The position numbers were made by a program, and so were the translations under genes. DNA of 64,000 nucleotides. Source: Aphrophora alni (taxonomy: Eukaryota > Arthropoda > Insecta > Hemiptera > Aphrophoridae). Position 1 is the stretch's first letter. Each line of letters starts with the position of its first letter. Shown here one piece after another: positions 44,342 to 56,203 of the stretch. Under the pieces are notes generated by a model. That model was not told the origin of the DNA. It did no database searches and was given only the letters and a program-made list of their open reading frames with translations. The stretch spans positions 25,625,949 to 25,689,948 of the forward strand of contig OY740774.1 of the NCBI GenBank assembly GCA_963513935.1. Reading direction: 5' to 3'.

Positions 44342-44578
44342 TTAATAATATTTTCTTCGTTCACCTTTAATTAAAAAATTTCCATATTTTCCATTATATT
44401 TAGGCGTCTTCTTTTGTTGGACTGATGTAATAACCGCATAGAAACATCTTTCATTCCAAACGGGATTCATCTCTTTTTTTAATAAATGAACAGCATAATT
44501 TGAATCTCTCTTTATGTATTCGTACGACCTAATATGTTCCCTAAATCTTATTTTTAAGTTTCGTCCATTTTTTATCAT
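44342..44578 (-). pseudogene. PLE GIY-YIG fragment
   Basis: NGRNLKIRFREHIRSYEYIK + RDSNYAVHLLKKEMNP matches the centre of the GIY-YIG domain (compare TGRSFKTRFREH...TYAEHLIDNQH at 29.8 kb). The YIG core upstream and the C-terminal part downstream are not recognisable. About 130 bp beyond the right end of the Tigger relic. Confidence 0.7.
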
Positions 44579-44599
44579 ATATTTTACTTTCCTCTATAT

Positions 44600-45309
44600 T
44601 AGATAATAGACGAGTGCTTTAAGATCGAATCCAGTATTGGCAGAAGATTGTACTTAATCTAATAATGATACCATTTCGCCATGTAAATATATCAGTTAAA
44701 AAACATTGCCCAACATTTTATGCCTTTACTCTCACGAGAAGATAGTGAGAAGGCATTCTTCTAATAGACAAAAAAAAAATTTTGAAGTTATCCTGCAAGG
44801 GGATGTCTCGTCATCGGGCTCTGTTCAACGCTGCTCCTCTCCAATTCATCTTCTCGATCATTCTGGTATTATGTTAACACCTTCCAACAATTTAAGTTTG
44901 AACGTCTAACTCTGTTTCTGTTCCGGAAAACATAGGAAGATACATTTTGTTGGTTATGGCGTTTCCATTCAAGCTAGGTGTTCAGCCCATCTACGTTTAT
45001 GCTTTCGCAAAGGTCATAAAATTCGTCATTATATTTTTCTGTTGCAAATTCCACCCGCCTCATTAACCGGACCAAATTTAATTCCATGAATTTACTTTTC
45101 ACAGGTATTTATTTAATATAATATTATTTTAAATAAATATAATATTATATTATATATTAATAAATATAATAATATTTTGCCTTCCTGGTTAGAAATAGAG
45201 GATTATTTCTTTTGTGCTCCATAAAAAACTGCAGTAGCCGAGACAAATTTTCTTCTAATATTTTCTCCAATAGGAAGTTAAAGAGTGACCTGAATAAAAC
45301 CTTCAAAAA
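44600..45309. other. No recognisable gene
   Basis: The frame 44706-44909 is unsupported; 45100-45180 is AT-only low complexity. Confidence 0.5.
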
Positions 45310-45505
45310 GGGTGAGACGAGTAATCTAACTGGAATTAGATCTCTCCTTTTCATCTTTTATATCAGGTCTGTCTTCAACAACTTTTGTTCTCTTCCGATC
45401 CTGACGTTATTAGAGCATTCGAAGACAAGGCACCTTTTTTATGTTTTTTTAAGGCGATGATAACTGAAAGGTTTTTCACCTTTTACAACAAGGAACAAAA
45501 AAAAA
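45310..45505 (+). repeat. Dispersed repeat family A, copy 7
   Basis: GGAATTAGATCTCTCCTTTT, TTTTGTTCTCTTCCGATCC, GACGTTATTAGAGCATTCGA and TTTTTCACCTTTTACAACAA. The open frames at 45157-45648 on both strands are readings of this repeat. Confidence 0.85.
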
Positions 45506-47384
45506 AGATGCAACTAAAAGGATTAGAACGTTGTGGAGGAAGCCAGATTTATTCATTGCATTCAGGAAAGGCAGTAGATACTTGCTATGGAAAATATATG
45601 ACTGCAATTAAAATATTTAAAAACAAACATTATAAAACACTGCACTAACTTTCTCACTAAACCAAAATATAAGCGAAAATGATATATGTCCGTCATGTTC
45701 TTAAAATTATATCTACACTACATTAAATTGTAAATTTTAAGTATTTTTAATTTTAAAATTACTATAAATTATTATTTAATTTTGTTTACCTTTTGAAAGT
45801 AAATTAAAAAACCTAAAATTTGAGTCCATCTGGAATAGCTTTTATAAAAATGGCAGACTTTTATGAAGCTTCAATTAAAGTGGTAATTGTGGCTAGATTA
45901 TATTTTAATCTTAAATTTGGGAAGTACTCATAACAATAAATGTTATTTCAAAAAATTGGACTTTTTTCATCAATTATTTGTAAAAATATTGGAATTTGTT
46001 TAAAATTATCAATTTTGACGGTTTGTATTTTTATAAACAGTAATAACAATCAGATGAACAAGAGAATAACTCGCTGAACTCTAGGGCTTATTAAATTACG
46101 ACCTCTCTAAATTACGAAGATATTAAAAAACCTATTTCGCAATTCTAATTGTGATAAACAATATTTTCTGCACCCTGGAATTAAACCTAACCTTACTCTA
46201 ATCCTCCCTCAAAATAAGTATAAAAAAAAAGATGTCCCAGAATGAGTAGTTGACAGGTTGATTTTTTCGACAATATCACACCACTGATGAAAAAGAATTA
46301 ATTTTTTATTTCATCAAAAGTTTTTCTTATTACTTATATGAGAAAATATAAAAACTATTGTATATTTTATGATACGGTAATAAATTTTATTAAATATATG
46401 TATGACAGAAATCAAAATAATAAAAAATATTCGGAATAGTGAAACAATCCTATGGTGGCTTAACGCTGTCAGAATATTAACTGAAATATTGTTTGGTTGG
46501 AGTATTTTTAATAATCTTACATTCTGTGTAAATTACATTTTCTATATTTAACATAGATCTCACGTGACAGTCTGGTTGAAATATAAAGCACGTCTGACCT
46601 AGATGCAAACCAAGCCTTTACCTCCATCTTATTTTGCCCTAGGTTTACCAAGTTAATCTGTTTACAAGATAAGTAAGTTTAATAAATTACGGAGATACAT
46701 TTATTTTAGACTCCTTCTGTTTTACTATTCGTGTTTAAAATGTTCTTCTTATTTATAAAATGTTTTAAAGAGACTGTTGTTATTACAATTTTAGACAAAA
46801 GCCTGGTGTTTTTGAATGAATAAGTTAATCGTTGAGAAAACGTTTGGAGGGATATAGATGCAGGTCATATGAAAAATTTATTGTAAATTAGAACAAATGT
46901 CAATTTTCTATTTTTATTAAAATATTTGTTATAGTTGGTGATTGTTTTTAATTAGATTTTAGTTTTAAAGCGTTCACATTTGATCAATTTTTGAATGTAT
47001 TGAAAATATTTTGTCCCTTGTTGTAAGGCGCAAAACCTTTCTGTCTTCTTCACCTCATATACAGAGTGTAACATAAGTCGTGATACACCTTGATATAATT
47101 TAAATAGATTGCTATATCAACGTAAAACCTCTACTATATCTATTATAACATGTTTTCTAGTGTTTAAGGGAGTAAAGGGGAGAAACTTTAATTTTTTAAA
47201 TGCCAACCTCTATCTTTTGACATATGATTGGAAAAATCTATGCAATAGAAAAATAATGGCAACTCCAAGAGGCTTAATATATTTTGAAAAATATAATATA
47301 TTTTAATATTATGGCAAAAGTTAGATGAAAAATAGTTATATTACTATAACACATAATATATAATTATTAACACATATTATATTT
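45506..47384. other. No recognisable gene; partial family A scrap at ~46998-47055
   Basis: CTTGTTGTAAGGCGCAAAAC matches the minus-strand 3' end of family A. ACAGAGTGTAACATAAGTCG at ~47062 resembles a transposon end. The rest is AT-rich. Confidence 0.5.
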
Positions 47385-47545
47385 TTTTACTCGAATTAAT
47401 ACCCTCAGAGTCGAAAAGAACAAGAATTGGTCAAGAGAAACCTGATAGGAAAGATGAAAAAAAGGAATTTAACCCAAAAACTAGTTTTATAAAGGTGTAG
47501 ATAAATCTAGCCATGATCCCTTGAGATTACACTGTAATGAAGAAT
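47385..47545 (-). repeat. Dispersed repeat family A, copy 8
   Basis: GAAAAGAACAAGAATTGGTC, CCTGATAGGAAAGATGAA and GTGTAGATAAATCTAGCC, minus orientation. Confidence 0.8.
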
Positions 47546-47644
47546 TGTAACTTTGAATTAATAACCTGTTTTAAAGTTTGGTTTTTGTTTATGTGATTAA
47601 TTTATTTTATATTTTAATAAAGTGTTTTATTATATTTTTATTGT

Positions 47645-47855
47645 TTTTGTTTTAAGGGGGAAAATCTCCCCCTTATAAATAAAAGGAAAACAAGAACATA
47701 AAATAAAGTCCAAAAGTTCTCGACTACTCTAATAACGTTAGAGTTAGAAAAGAACAGAGTTTATCATACGTGACCTGATAGGAAAGAGAGGGATCTAATC
47801 CAAGACTACATAATAAATGTGTAGATCCAGCTAGATTCTCTCGGGATTGACAAGC
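47645..47855 (-). repeat. Dispersed repeat family A, copy 9
   Basis: Long copy ending GTGTAGATCCAGCTAGATTC then TCTCGGGATTGACAAGC; tandemly follows copy 8 in the same orientation. Confidence 0.85.
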
Positions 47856-47859
47856 CCGT

Positions 47860-48866
47860 ATACATTAATGTGATCTCCTATAGGTGAAGCCCTTTTAGGG
47901 GATAAAAATTTGTAATGTATGATGGTGAGTACATTAACCCAACAATCTTAAATCACAATCTCATTAAGTATTATTAGGTAAATGATCACGTTATTTTAAT
48001 ATTTTTCGTTCTAGAAAAGTACCGAAAAAGTACATCTAGATGTACATTCTAGAAAAGACATCTGTAGTTTGTTTACAGATGTCTCGGCTATCATCCAACA
48101 TAAAATAAAATAAAGATATTATCTTAGTAAGCATTTAAAAAGACTAAATATATTGTTTATGATATTTATTTGTAAAACAAATTGTTTTAAAAATAACTGT
48201 CATGAAATTTTTTAATGATTGCTGTTTTGAAATAGATAAATAATACACCATAATATCACGTATTATACTAAAAACTAATATTCTACAACATATGGTATTG
48301 ATATTTTAATCCGTTCGACAAACAAAAATATAAGCCGAAAATAATTATTTTGAGATTGTTTCTAGAAAAAATTTATAACTTCAAAAATTGTTCTTCATCC
48401 ATATCCAAAACTCATTATTTTTTACAATTACACAATATATTAAAAATGGTAGAGTAGTCTAACTAAAATAAATTGTTTGTGTATGAATATAAAAATTATT
48501 TTCCCCATAATCTTGAAATAAAGTTTCCATTTCATATTTATATATTTTTTAATCCGTTTAATATTGATAAAGAAGTTTATGAGTGCAATGTAAGAATACT
48601 AGTTGACATCTTTCACTAAACACACTGTAAAATAAAGAGGGGTGGTGTGCACCGAGGTTTAAACAATATAACTACAGAAAACATAATTCCTAACTGAAGT
48701 TGTCGCAGAGTAGGGGAGAAGTGTAACATTTCTGTGTCTCTGATTTCACAATTCCACGTACTTTGCTTTGTTATTGTGAAATGTGAGCTATATGGAACAA
48801 AACTACTCTTATTTAGTAGAAATTGTTCAAGTAAGGAGAGTTTGAGTTTCCTTTTTACTATATGTA
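47860..48866. other. No recognisable gene; small palindromes at 48010-48080
   Basis: AAGTACATCTAGATGTACAT and AGACATCTG...CAGATGTCT are short hairpins. No gene. Confidence 0.5.
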
Positions 48867-49181
48867 CAGTAAAGCCGTCTATCTGTGCGCGCGAACCCTT
48901 CGCTACTATCTTGGCAGAAAACATACTGATGGAGAGCCTATGGGCATTGTTTGCTCCTTTCCGCCCGACCCGACACTAATTTTGTGCTGTGTTATTATGC
49001 CATACTAAAAGGGATGTTTATAAAGGCAATGTAAATATGTATCAGACTATGTTTTATAGTATTATGAAATATTAAATGTACCAAATCATATTAGCATGTC
49101 TTTCATTATGATAAATATAAATACAAATTATAATTATAAAATATTTAAATGGATATGTACTATAAAAAAAAAATTGTATGT

Positions 49182-49363
49182 GTGACAACAACCTAAATTA
49201 AAACGACACGTTATTCAAGAATTAAATGTATTTGTAAATAAATGTAAGTTATGTTAATAGACTTTGTTTTTAACAATTAAAATAAACATACATTTAAATA
49301 AGAAATATTCAGGTGTGGCTACAACAACCTAAATTAAAACGTAACACGTTAGTCAAGAATTAA
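49182..49363 (+). repeat. ~130-bp direct repeat units, left group
   Basis: Unit starts GTGTG-CTACAACAACCTAAATTAAAACG and includes ATGTAAGTTATGTTAATAGA. There is one full unit and about 50 bp of the next, which is cut by the TTAA of the nested element. Confidence 0.8.
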
Positions 49364-50209
49364 CCCTAGATTACTACTCTTAGTTCATTGTTACGTGATC
49401 ACTATTCATTTGTAAATTTTACTACTTTCTGTTTTTATTTTTATTGTTTTTTTTAACTTTACTTTAGTGTTGACTATTTTTTTATATTAAATCCTTTATT
49501 GTTTTTAAGTGTTTTTAAAAATATTTAACAATAAACTCCTACATATTTTAACTGTAAATATATGTCTTTTAATACTACAAGTACGTTTTAAAAAAATAAT
49601 AATTCTTGGAAAAAATCGAAAAAAAATATAAATATTATTTTATTGGAAAAATTAATCGGATATTTATAAAATACATCATTTATTAGTGTTTAATTTATAT
49701 AAAAATAGAAAAATGATTTACAATAAGTTCATTAGGTAGAATGCCAAAAATTCCAAAATTAAAGTCATGTCTTCACTGAGAATCACATTCCTTGCAGTGA
49801 ATAATATACACTTAGTAGCTAAATCAAACACTTTGAACTCTAAAATCACTATTTACACAATAAAGTATTTACAACACTAAAAACTAACAATATAAAAACA
49901 ATATAGTCAAGAATTAAATATATTTATAAATAAATGTAAGTTATGTTAATAGACTTTGTTTTAACAATTAAAATAAACATTAGATTCCAATATGAAAAAT
50001 GCATGTGTGGCTACAACAATATAAATTAAAACGAAACACGTAGGAGTTCATTGTTAAATATTTTTAAAAACAATAAAGGATTTAATATAAAAAATAGTCA
50101 ACAGTAAAGTAAAGTTTAAAAAATAATAATAAAAATAAAAACAGAATGTAGTAAAATTTATGAATGAATAGTGATCACGTAACAATGAACTAAGAGTAGT
50201 AATCTAGGG
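49364..50209. mobile_element. piggyBac-type MITE with ~180-bp TIRs, nested
   Basis: CCCTAGATTACTACTCTTAG (49364) and its inverted partner ending CTAAGAGTAGTAATCTAGGG (50209), each directly flanked by TTAA (49360-49363, 50210-50213). Arms extend to ~49545 and ~50039. The centre (49546-50038) has no coding frame and contains another copy of the ~130-bp unit seen outside. Confidence 0.88.
49905..50038 (+). repeat. ~130-bp direct repeat unit inside the MITE
   Basis: Matches 49220-49350: TAGTCAAGAATTAAATATAT, ATGTAAGTTATGTTAATAGA and GTGTGGCTACAACAATATAA. Confidence 0.75.
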
Positions 50210-50590
50210 TTAAGATGTAACAAAACAAAATGGGTCAGGTAGCCCAGCAGATGGAAGGTGAAAGTGAGGGTCTATAAATCTATCACCGGCAACGAAGGTT
50301 TCGACTGAAAACCCTATGTTTTTAGAAAAGAGCCCCCGCACCCCCTCTCGCCTTTCAACCCAACCACCAGCCTGCGCGCACAGATAGACGGCTTTACTAT
50401 ACTAACTGGGAATGGTGCTGAACAAAGGGTCGCTTCCCTCACAGAGGATTAGGGTATCGAGTGACCTACCCCCAAGCCCAGTATGAGTCACTTACTGGGG
50501 TTCAACTTTAATTTAATAAAACTTCAATTTATATTATTTGATATTTGAAATTAAAATTAATAATATATTTGATTCTACACATAATTAATT

Positions 50591-50904
50591 ATGAAACACT
50601 GAAAGCCCTACCACAAATTTTGGTATAATAACATACACACAAATAAAATTTATTTGCCTTATGTTATTATAGTTCCCTGATGTACAAGTCACCATCATCG
50701 GAAGGATCTGAAATGATGTTATAGTAGATAGAACTAACCTATAATACAAATAGGTTAGTATTGTTTCAGATCCCTCCGATAATGGTAACTTGGTTACGGA
50801 AATGTACATCAGGGAACTATAATAACATAAGGCAAATATATATTTTATTTGTGTGTGTGTGTGTGTTATTGTACCTTACTTGTAGTAGGGGTTTCAGTGT
50901 TTTA
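50591..50904. repeat. 314-bp hairpin MITE
   Basis: Arms 50591-50715 and 50762-50904 are inverted copies (ATGAAACACTGAAA tips; GTTCCCTGATGTACA / TGTACATCAGGGAAC), with a (GT)n expansion at 50849-50868 in the right arm only. Small inner stem CTAACCTAT...ATAGGTTAG. Non-coding. Confidence 0.85.
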
Positions 50905-51039
50905 TATTGTTCACATTCATCACAGTGCTTATTGAACATCTATTACACATAATTACAAGAAAAATGAGACCAAACAATGTATAATTCACTGAATTATAGC
51001 CCAAAATCAACAATTTTTGATACAAAATGAGTGGCCTCT

Positions 51040-51880
51040 TTAACCCTGAAATGGAAAGCTGTCGTAAATTATACGTCAGATTGGTTTTGTTTGTAGTGAC
51101 TAGACTTTTGACCTGACTGTACTCTCCGCCTGGCTGTCTAAGCATCTTCCCTTTCCAAGACCAGTGTATTGGTGGTTGTGTTCATTATAACTTGATTGTC
51201 TTATGATTTGTTAAATAGTATTATATTTAGTTAAACAAAGTGAATTATTACTTTTAAATACATTCTTTGTAATTTAAATTTTTTTATAATGACTACGCTC
51301 TTCAGAAATTGATAATATGTTAGATTTTGGCAATGATAGTGATTCTGATTCGATAACTGAAGGTTGAAATGTTAGTTAGTTGGAAGATAATGTACTATCG
51401 TGTTATGGAACTGACAGCTATGCTATAAACCTTCTGGCGAATAATTTTCTTCAGATGACTGTTTCACTCCCAACGATAATGGTTCCAATAGAAAACGTAA
51501 GAGACAATGTGAGCCTCAAGGAAGTGTTGTTTACATACAAATATTACCAACGTGTTGAAAGCCTTGGTTTCATACCCAAAGAAAGTCAATCCAACCAGAA
51601 CAACCCAACAATCTACCTTCTACTAGCACCTAACATCCTCAACACTTCGACCAGGGATATAATTACGTCAGAAACTACAACTCAACAGAACCACGTACTA
51701 TTTCAATAATTACACAAAATGGTAGTACAGACTCTTCTGTAACTTGAGTATTAAAAGGTAAGAATGGGCATTGCTGGACAACTGAATTTAAGACCACAAC
51801 AACATGGGCGTCTCGAAGAAATATTGTCTACAGAGGTCGCAAAATAAAAGGAAGAGCTAATTCTGCTGTTAAGTATATTA
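51040..51880 (+). pseudogene. piggyBac-like N-terminal transposase relic
   Basis: TTAACCCTGAAATGGAAAGC at 51040 has the form of a piggyBac left end. From ATG 51316 an acidic start MLDFGNDSDSDSITEG stops at once. After an unrelated-looking open frame (51380-51709) comes KGKNGHCWTTEFKTTTTWAS + RRNIVYRGRKIKGRANSAV (~51755-51870), the 'KGKDG..W.......R...NIV......G.A' segment preceding the catalytic domain in piggyBac-type proteins. No catalytic domain follows. A TAGGGTTAA at 52298 could be the right end, but the TIR match is poor. Confidence 0.6.
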
Positions 51881-52804
51881 ATATTAAACTTAATCTAACC
51901 TGTTCCTGTAATATAAACAACTTTAATGTTTAACTTAACCTAATTTGTTTATGTTTTATAGGCCGCTTTAATATTAAACCGATATACTATTGATACACTA
52001 GGTTTGATATTTACGGCGTTATAGAATTTTAAAACCATTGCTTCTTGAAATTTTTCTTTGCTGCAATTAATTGTGTTAACGTATTACAATTAATTAATAA
52101 CTTGTTAACCTATAGAGGTTTTCCTTATACGTATCAAGCGTTATACGTGATGGGTTGCTAGTTTACAATTATGCAGAATGCGTTACGGCTGTTTTGAAAC
52201 AACCATATCGGAAAATTGTTCTCCGTTGACATTTTTGTTGTTGTTCGATCGGAGTTTTAGATGTCTAAGCCTAAGATAAATAAAATACAAAATATATTAG
52301 GGTTAAAAATTGGCTTTGTATACACATTTTATTGTAGCTTAAGTACTTTTTTATACGAAACAAATCCTGTGTAGAATTTCAATTTTAAATAAAAACCTGT
52401 AAAATATATAAATGAGTTGTCGCTAATTAAAAATCTGAAAACAACCAGTTAGTCAAGCGTTAAAACTAACTTTATGCTAGTTAAAGCGTAGACCAGTTTT
52501 TAACTAACATATTTGAATTGACCGTTACGTGTGGAATAATTACACGAGTAATACAGTTAACTTCCCCCTTTAATTAAAATGTATGAGGGTGGATGTTTTG
52601 ATGTATATTTTGTGTTCATGCATGTGTAACAAATTTAGATTATGTTGTTCAATTGAAATCAATAAAACACTGCTATATACAGAAATAACTTTAAAATGTA
52701 TTGACAATTTTAAAAAAGAAGATATGTAATGGTTTAATAATATATTCAAATACCACAAAGCATAATAATTTTAAAGTAGATATTTATTATTAATAGATTT
52801 TTGT
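51881..52804. other. AT-rich DNA with no recognisable gene
   Basis: Nothing recognised; the minus frame 52570-52758 is unsupported. Confidence 0.5.
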
Positions 52805-52985
52805 TGTTGTTTAAAAGCTAAAAACCTTTATGTAACATCACCATACAAATAGAAAGAACATAAAATAAAAGCACTCGAGAATATACTAATTAGTCAAGGT
52901 CAGAAAATAACAATAGTTAGTCAAGAGTCCTGATAGGAAAGATGCAAGAGAGGGATCTAACCCCCAGATTAAGTAAAACAAAATG
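52805..52985 (-). repeat. Dispersed repeat family A, copy 10
   Basis: Diverged copy: GAACATAAAATAAAAGCACT, CTCGAGAATATACTAATTAG and GAGAGGGATCTAACCC. Confidence 0.75.
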
Positions 52986-53044
52986 TATCTATTGTATATT
53001 CGTTCTAAAAGACAAAAGCCAAGTGTTTATATTCCTTTTAAAAA

Positions 53045-53250
53045 ATTTAAAGTCGAAAAATCTCTGTCATCATTGTTTTATAAAAGAAACCCATAGCCCT
53101 TGAATACTCCAATAGCATTAGGGTCGGAAGAGAACAAGAGTTGGGCAAGAAAAGATGAAAGAGAGTGGTCTAACCCAAGACTCTATTAAAAAAGGTGTAG
53201 ATCCAACTAGAGTATTTAGGGAACGCCCATCAGTTAGCCCCTGAAGATCA
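53045..53250 (-). repeat. Dispersed repeat family A, copy 11
   Basis: AGAAACCCATAGCCCTTGAA, CATTAGGGTCGGAAGAGAAC and AAGGTGTAGATCCAACTAG. In the same orientation and 60 bp from copy 10. Confidence 0.85.
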
Positions 53251-54114
53251 TTAATATTATATATACAAAATCAAAATATTCTTTGAAGAATTAAGCTAAA
53301 ACCTGAGCTGAAAATTAAAAAAATTATTTAAAAAAGCTAAAAATGGAATTTACTTTTTTCTGTATTAATCGTTATTAAAAATAAAGAATCTAAATTTATA
53401 ATATAGTACAAACACAAATGACCTTAAGATTAATTAAGATACTACTTTTGTCCAAAAAAGAAATTAACTTATCATAACAGGTCATCCGGTCTTTACGCTA
53501 GAGTTTTTAAGTTGTACATAAAACGCAATAAAATGGATCAGCTTTAATAGAGCTAAATTTCAGCTTCAACACAAAAACTTTAACAATTATATTTGTTTTT
53601 GATTTGTCTTTATTACTCTTTTTTACAAAGTAATCTAAAGCTATACAGTATTTCATTTAAGCTTGGTGTTCCAAAGTCGAAATAACGTTTTATAAGATTT
53701 AAATATTTTTGTCTGAATACTGAAACTGAGAATATTCTCAAAAATAAGTCTTTTATGAGTCTGGTTGTGCGAAGCGGAAAAGGTGTATTCTCAAAAGCAA
53801 AAGTAAAATCAAAATCGGAAAAATTGATGAATAGAGTGTAAATAAATAATCTCTAGCTGATATATTGGATATCGACTGATTTGTTTGTGAACTACCAAAA
53901 AAAAAAAAAAAAAGTAATAAGCAAACAAAAAACACATATATACCTATTTGAGCATATTATGTTCTAGTTGAATGTATTACAACTAAGGTCCTTTCTATTC
54001 ATGTATTTATTTGATGACCTTTCGTATCTCATCCTCTAGCAACATTGCAGTGTTGAAAAGTGGATTAGTTGAATAATTTACCCTAATGGGGTTACATTGT
54101 ATAAGTAAGTACTG
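53251..54114. other. No recognisable gene; A17 run at 53897-53913
   Basis: AT-rich. The 53753-53935 minus frame is a poly-T-driven artefact. Confidence 0.55.
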
Positions 54115-54345
54115 GTGAAGCAACCCCGAGGGTCCTAGCTGGATCTACACCTTTTATCGTTTAGTTATGAGTTAGATTACTCTCTTGGATTTTTCCCAAT
54201 AATTCTATTTTGACCAACTTTTGTTCTTTTCCGAGCCTAAAGCAATTAGAATATTCAAGTGCTACAAGTCTTTATGTTGTTTTCTTCCTGTTTTTAGAAG
54301 TCGATGATGACAGTGAGGATTTTTGTCTTTATAAAATAAAGAGTT
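54115..54345 (+). repeat. Dispersed repeat family A, copy 12
   Basis: Full-length: CCTAGCTGGATCTACACCTT, TGAGTTAGATTACTCTC, CAACTTTTGTTCTTTTCCGA and GATGATGACAGTGAGGATTT. Confidence 0.85.
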
Positions 54346-55901
54346 TAATTTATAATATAATAATTCTGCGGGTTATATTTAGTGGCTGCGTATATTTTAA
54401 ATTGTTTAGTTAAAGAGAATAGACGACTTTTTTACGAAATGAAGTATGTTTATGTTGATAGATGATGTTATAAATATAGTTATTTTTTTTAAAGAAGATC
54501 TACTCCGTGGAAGAATTTGTAGTACTAGCTGCTACTAAAAATGTCTTGAAGAACTTATTAAAAAATGACGATACTTAAAACACTCTCTATATTAACCCAT
54601 TACATAAAATATAAAGTCCATTACAATCATATTCTCGTGGAAACGTACCCGTTCTATCACGCGATACAAACAGGTGAGGTCAATCAATTGATTATTTTTT
54701 GACGTGTATAATTAATTTCCGTCATCCATGCTTTGCAAATTAAATTGCTTGCAGTATTAGGCGCAAGCTTCAGAGCTTATTCACTATGTGGGTAATTTAA
54801 TATTGATTTTATATAATTAAAAGTATATTGTCCAGGATAAAAAAAAAAGCATTTCATAATTGATAATATTTTGATGTAGGAAAATTGTGTGAACCTGGTG
54901 TTAAGTTTTTGGTAAATATATCCTTTTTGAGATGTTCAGAGTCTAAAAAAGTGTGTTTTTAAAAGTTGACTACCGTATGTTTGTTTACATACCGGTTATG
55001 TAGTCCTCTACAACCCAAATGTATGGATGAAATGTGTTAGGGTTTGTAGCTCTCATAATAAAATAACTAAAAATATTTTTATTCTTTAATAATCAAAATA
55101 ATACAAGCGAAGTATTTAACTTATGTAACTTCATAGCTATCAAATGTTATTTTATATTAGTATAGAATTGCGTATAGAGCCTAATTCCTTATTTACAGAT
55201 ACATTACGATGTATTAGTAAATGTAAAACGTTTTCCAATAAATTATTGTATTCAATTTTGTAACATTTTTCAAAAATACGTTTAATTTTGTAACACCTTA
55301 GAAGTCAGCTTAATATTTATTTATATATTAAGACATATTTATTTCCCATACAAAATATTTCCCATCAAAACCTGAGTAATAAACACGATTAAATATTCGT
55401 GTTAAGAATGATTTTCGGGCAGATCGTGAAGAATATTATTTTTGATTTCGAGGATAGGTGATGAGTGTGTTAGGGTAATGTTACTGCTGTTTATTACATA
55501 AGTAAATAGAAAGTCAAGTGCTGAGTTTTTGTACATATCTAAACACCAATATTTTACTTATCCCGTTTACAAAGTATAAGATAATTTTCTTAATTGGGGG
55601 AAAAAAATACCTACGTTTTTTGACTGATCTTTGCGTTTAATGGTACCAGAAACAGCAAAAATAATTTTCGATATGTGAGAAACTTTTGCTTAACTAGACG
55701 TCGCTATTCAGTATACAAAGATTCCAAACCATCGGAAAGTAGATATTTCTTTACTTTATAAGTATAGAATAATTTTTTTTTTTAATTTAAGAAACCAAGT
55801 TTTATTTAAAAGTTATTGGTAATGAACAAATAAAAAACTTCGTGGAAACTGAAAATCCTCTCTTCAAAAATTGACCTACTAAAAAGAAGGGGGGGGGGGA
55901 A
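54346..55901. other. AT-rich DNA with no recognisable gene
   Basis: Nothing recognised; G11 run at 55889-55899. Confidence 0.55.
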
Positions 55902-56032
55902 TTAAAGCAATCGTAGTTTTTTAAATTTATGAACACTAATAATATTATTATAATTAACCAAAGATTACGTTTCACATAGTGAGTAGAAAAATTATTAGTG
56001 TTCATAAATTAAAAAAACTATGATTGTTTTAA
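55902..56032. repeat. 42-bp inverted repeat with ~47-bp loop
   Basis: Arms 55902-55943 and 55991-56032 (TTTATGAACACTAATAAT / ATTATTAGTGTTCATAAA), with about three mismatches. Confidence 0.85.
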
Positions 56033-56127
56033 GTTGTTTTTTATTCATTTTAGCGGATCAATTTTATAAACAAACTTTAAATTATATTATAATTTGTTGC
56101 GTGATATAAAATTTGTTTGTTTATATA

Positions 56128-56130
<3 letters not shown>

Positions 56131-56168
<38 letters not shown>

Positions 56169-56203
56169 CATACGCTTTTTAAACAAATAAAAGCGTATGA
56201 AAA
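56131..56203. repeat. (TA)n plus short stem-loop
   Basis: (TA)n to 56163, then stem TTCATACGCTTTT (56167-56179)/AAAAGCGTATGAA (56189-56201). Confidence 0.85.

Larger units (their letters stand above)
48867..50399. mobile_element. TA-flanked non-autonomous element (1.53 kb) with nested MITE
   Basis: Left TIR CAGTAAAGCCGTCTATCTGT + GCGCGC. Right TIR read inward: TAGTAAAGCCGTCTATCTGT + GCGCGC, 25 of 26 matching. TA at 48865-48866 and at 50400-50401. CAGT start plus TA target fits pogo/Tigger or another Tc1-mariner lineage. No transposase. The interior holds ~130-bp direct repeats and a TTAA-flanked element. A related GTCTGTGCGCGCGGCTTGCT sequence occurs at ~63789. Confidence 0.88.

Noticed and set aside
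45157..45648. Three overlapping open frames on both strands
   Set aside because: They coincide with family A repeat copy 7, and the same sequence is broken by stops in the other copies.
48616..48979. 102- and 81-residue overlapping frames
   Set aside because: They span the TIR of a non-coding element on opposite strands; no domain.
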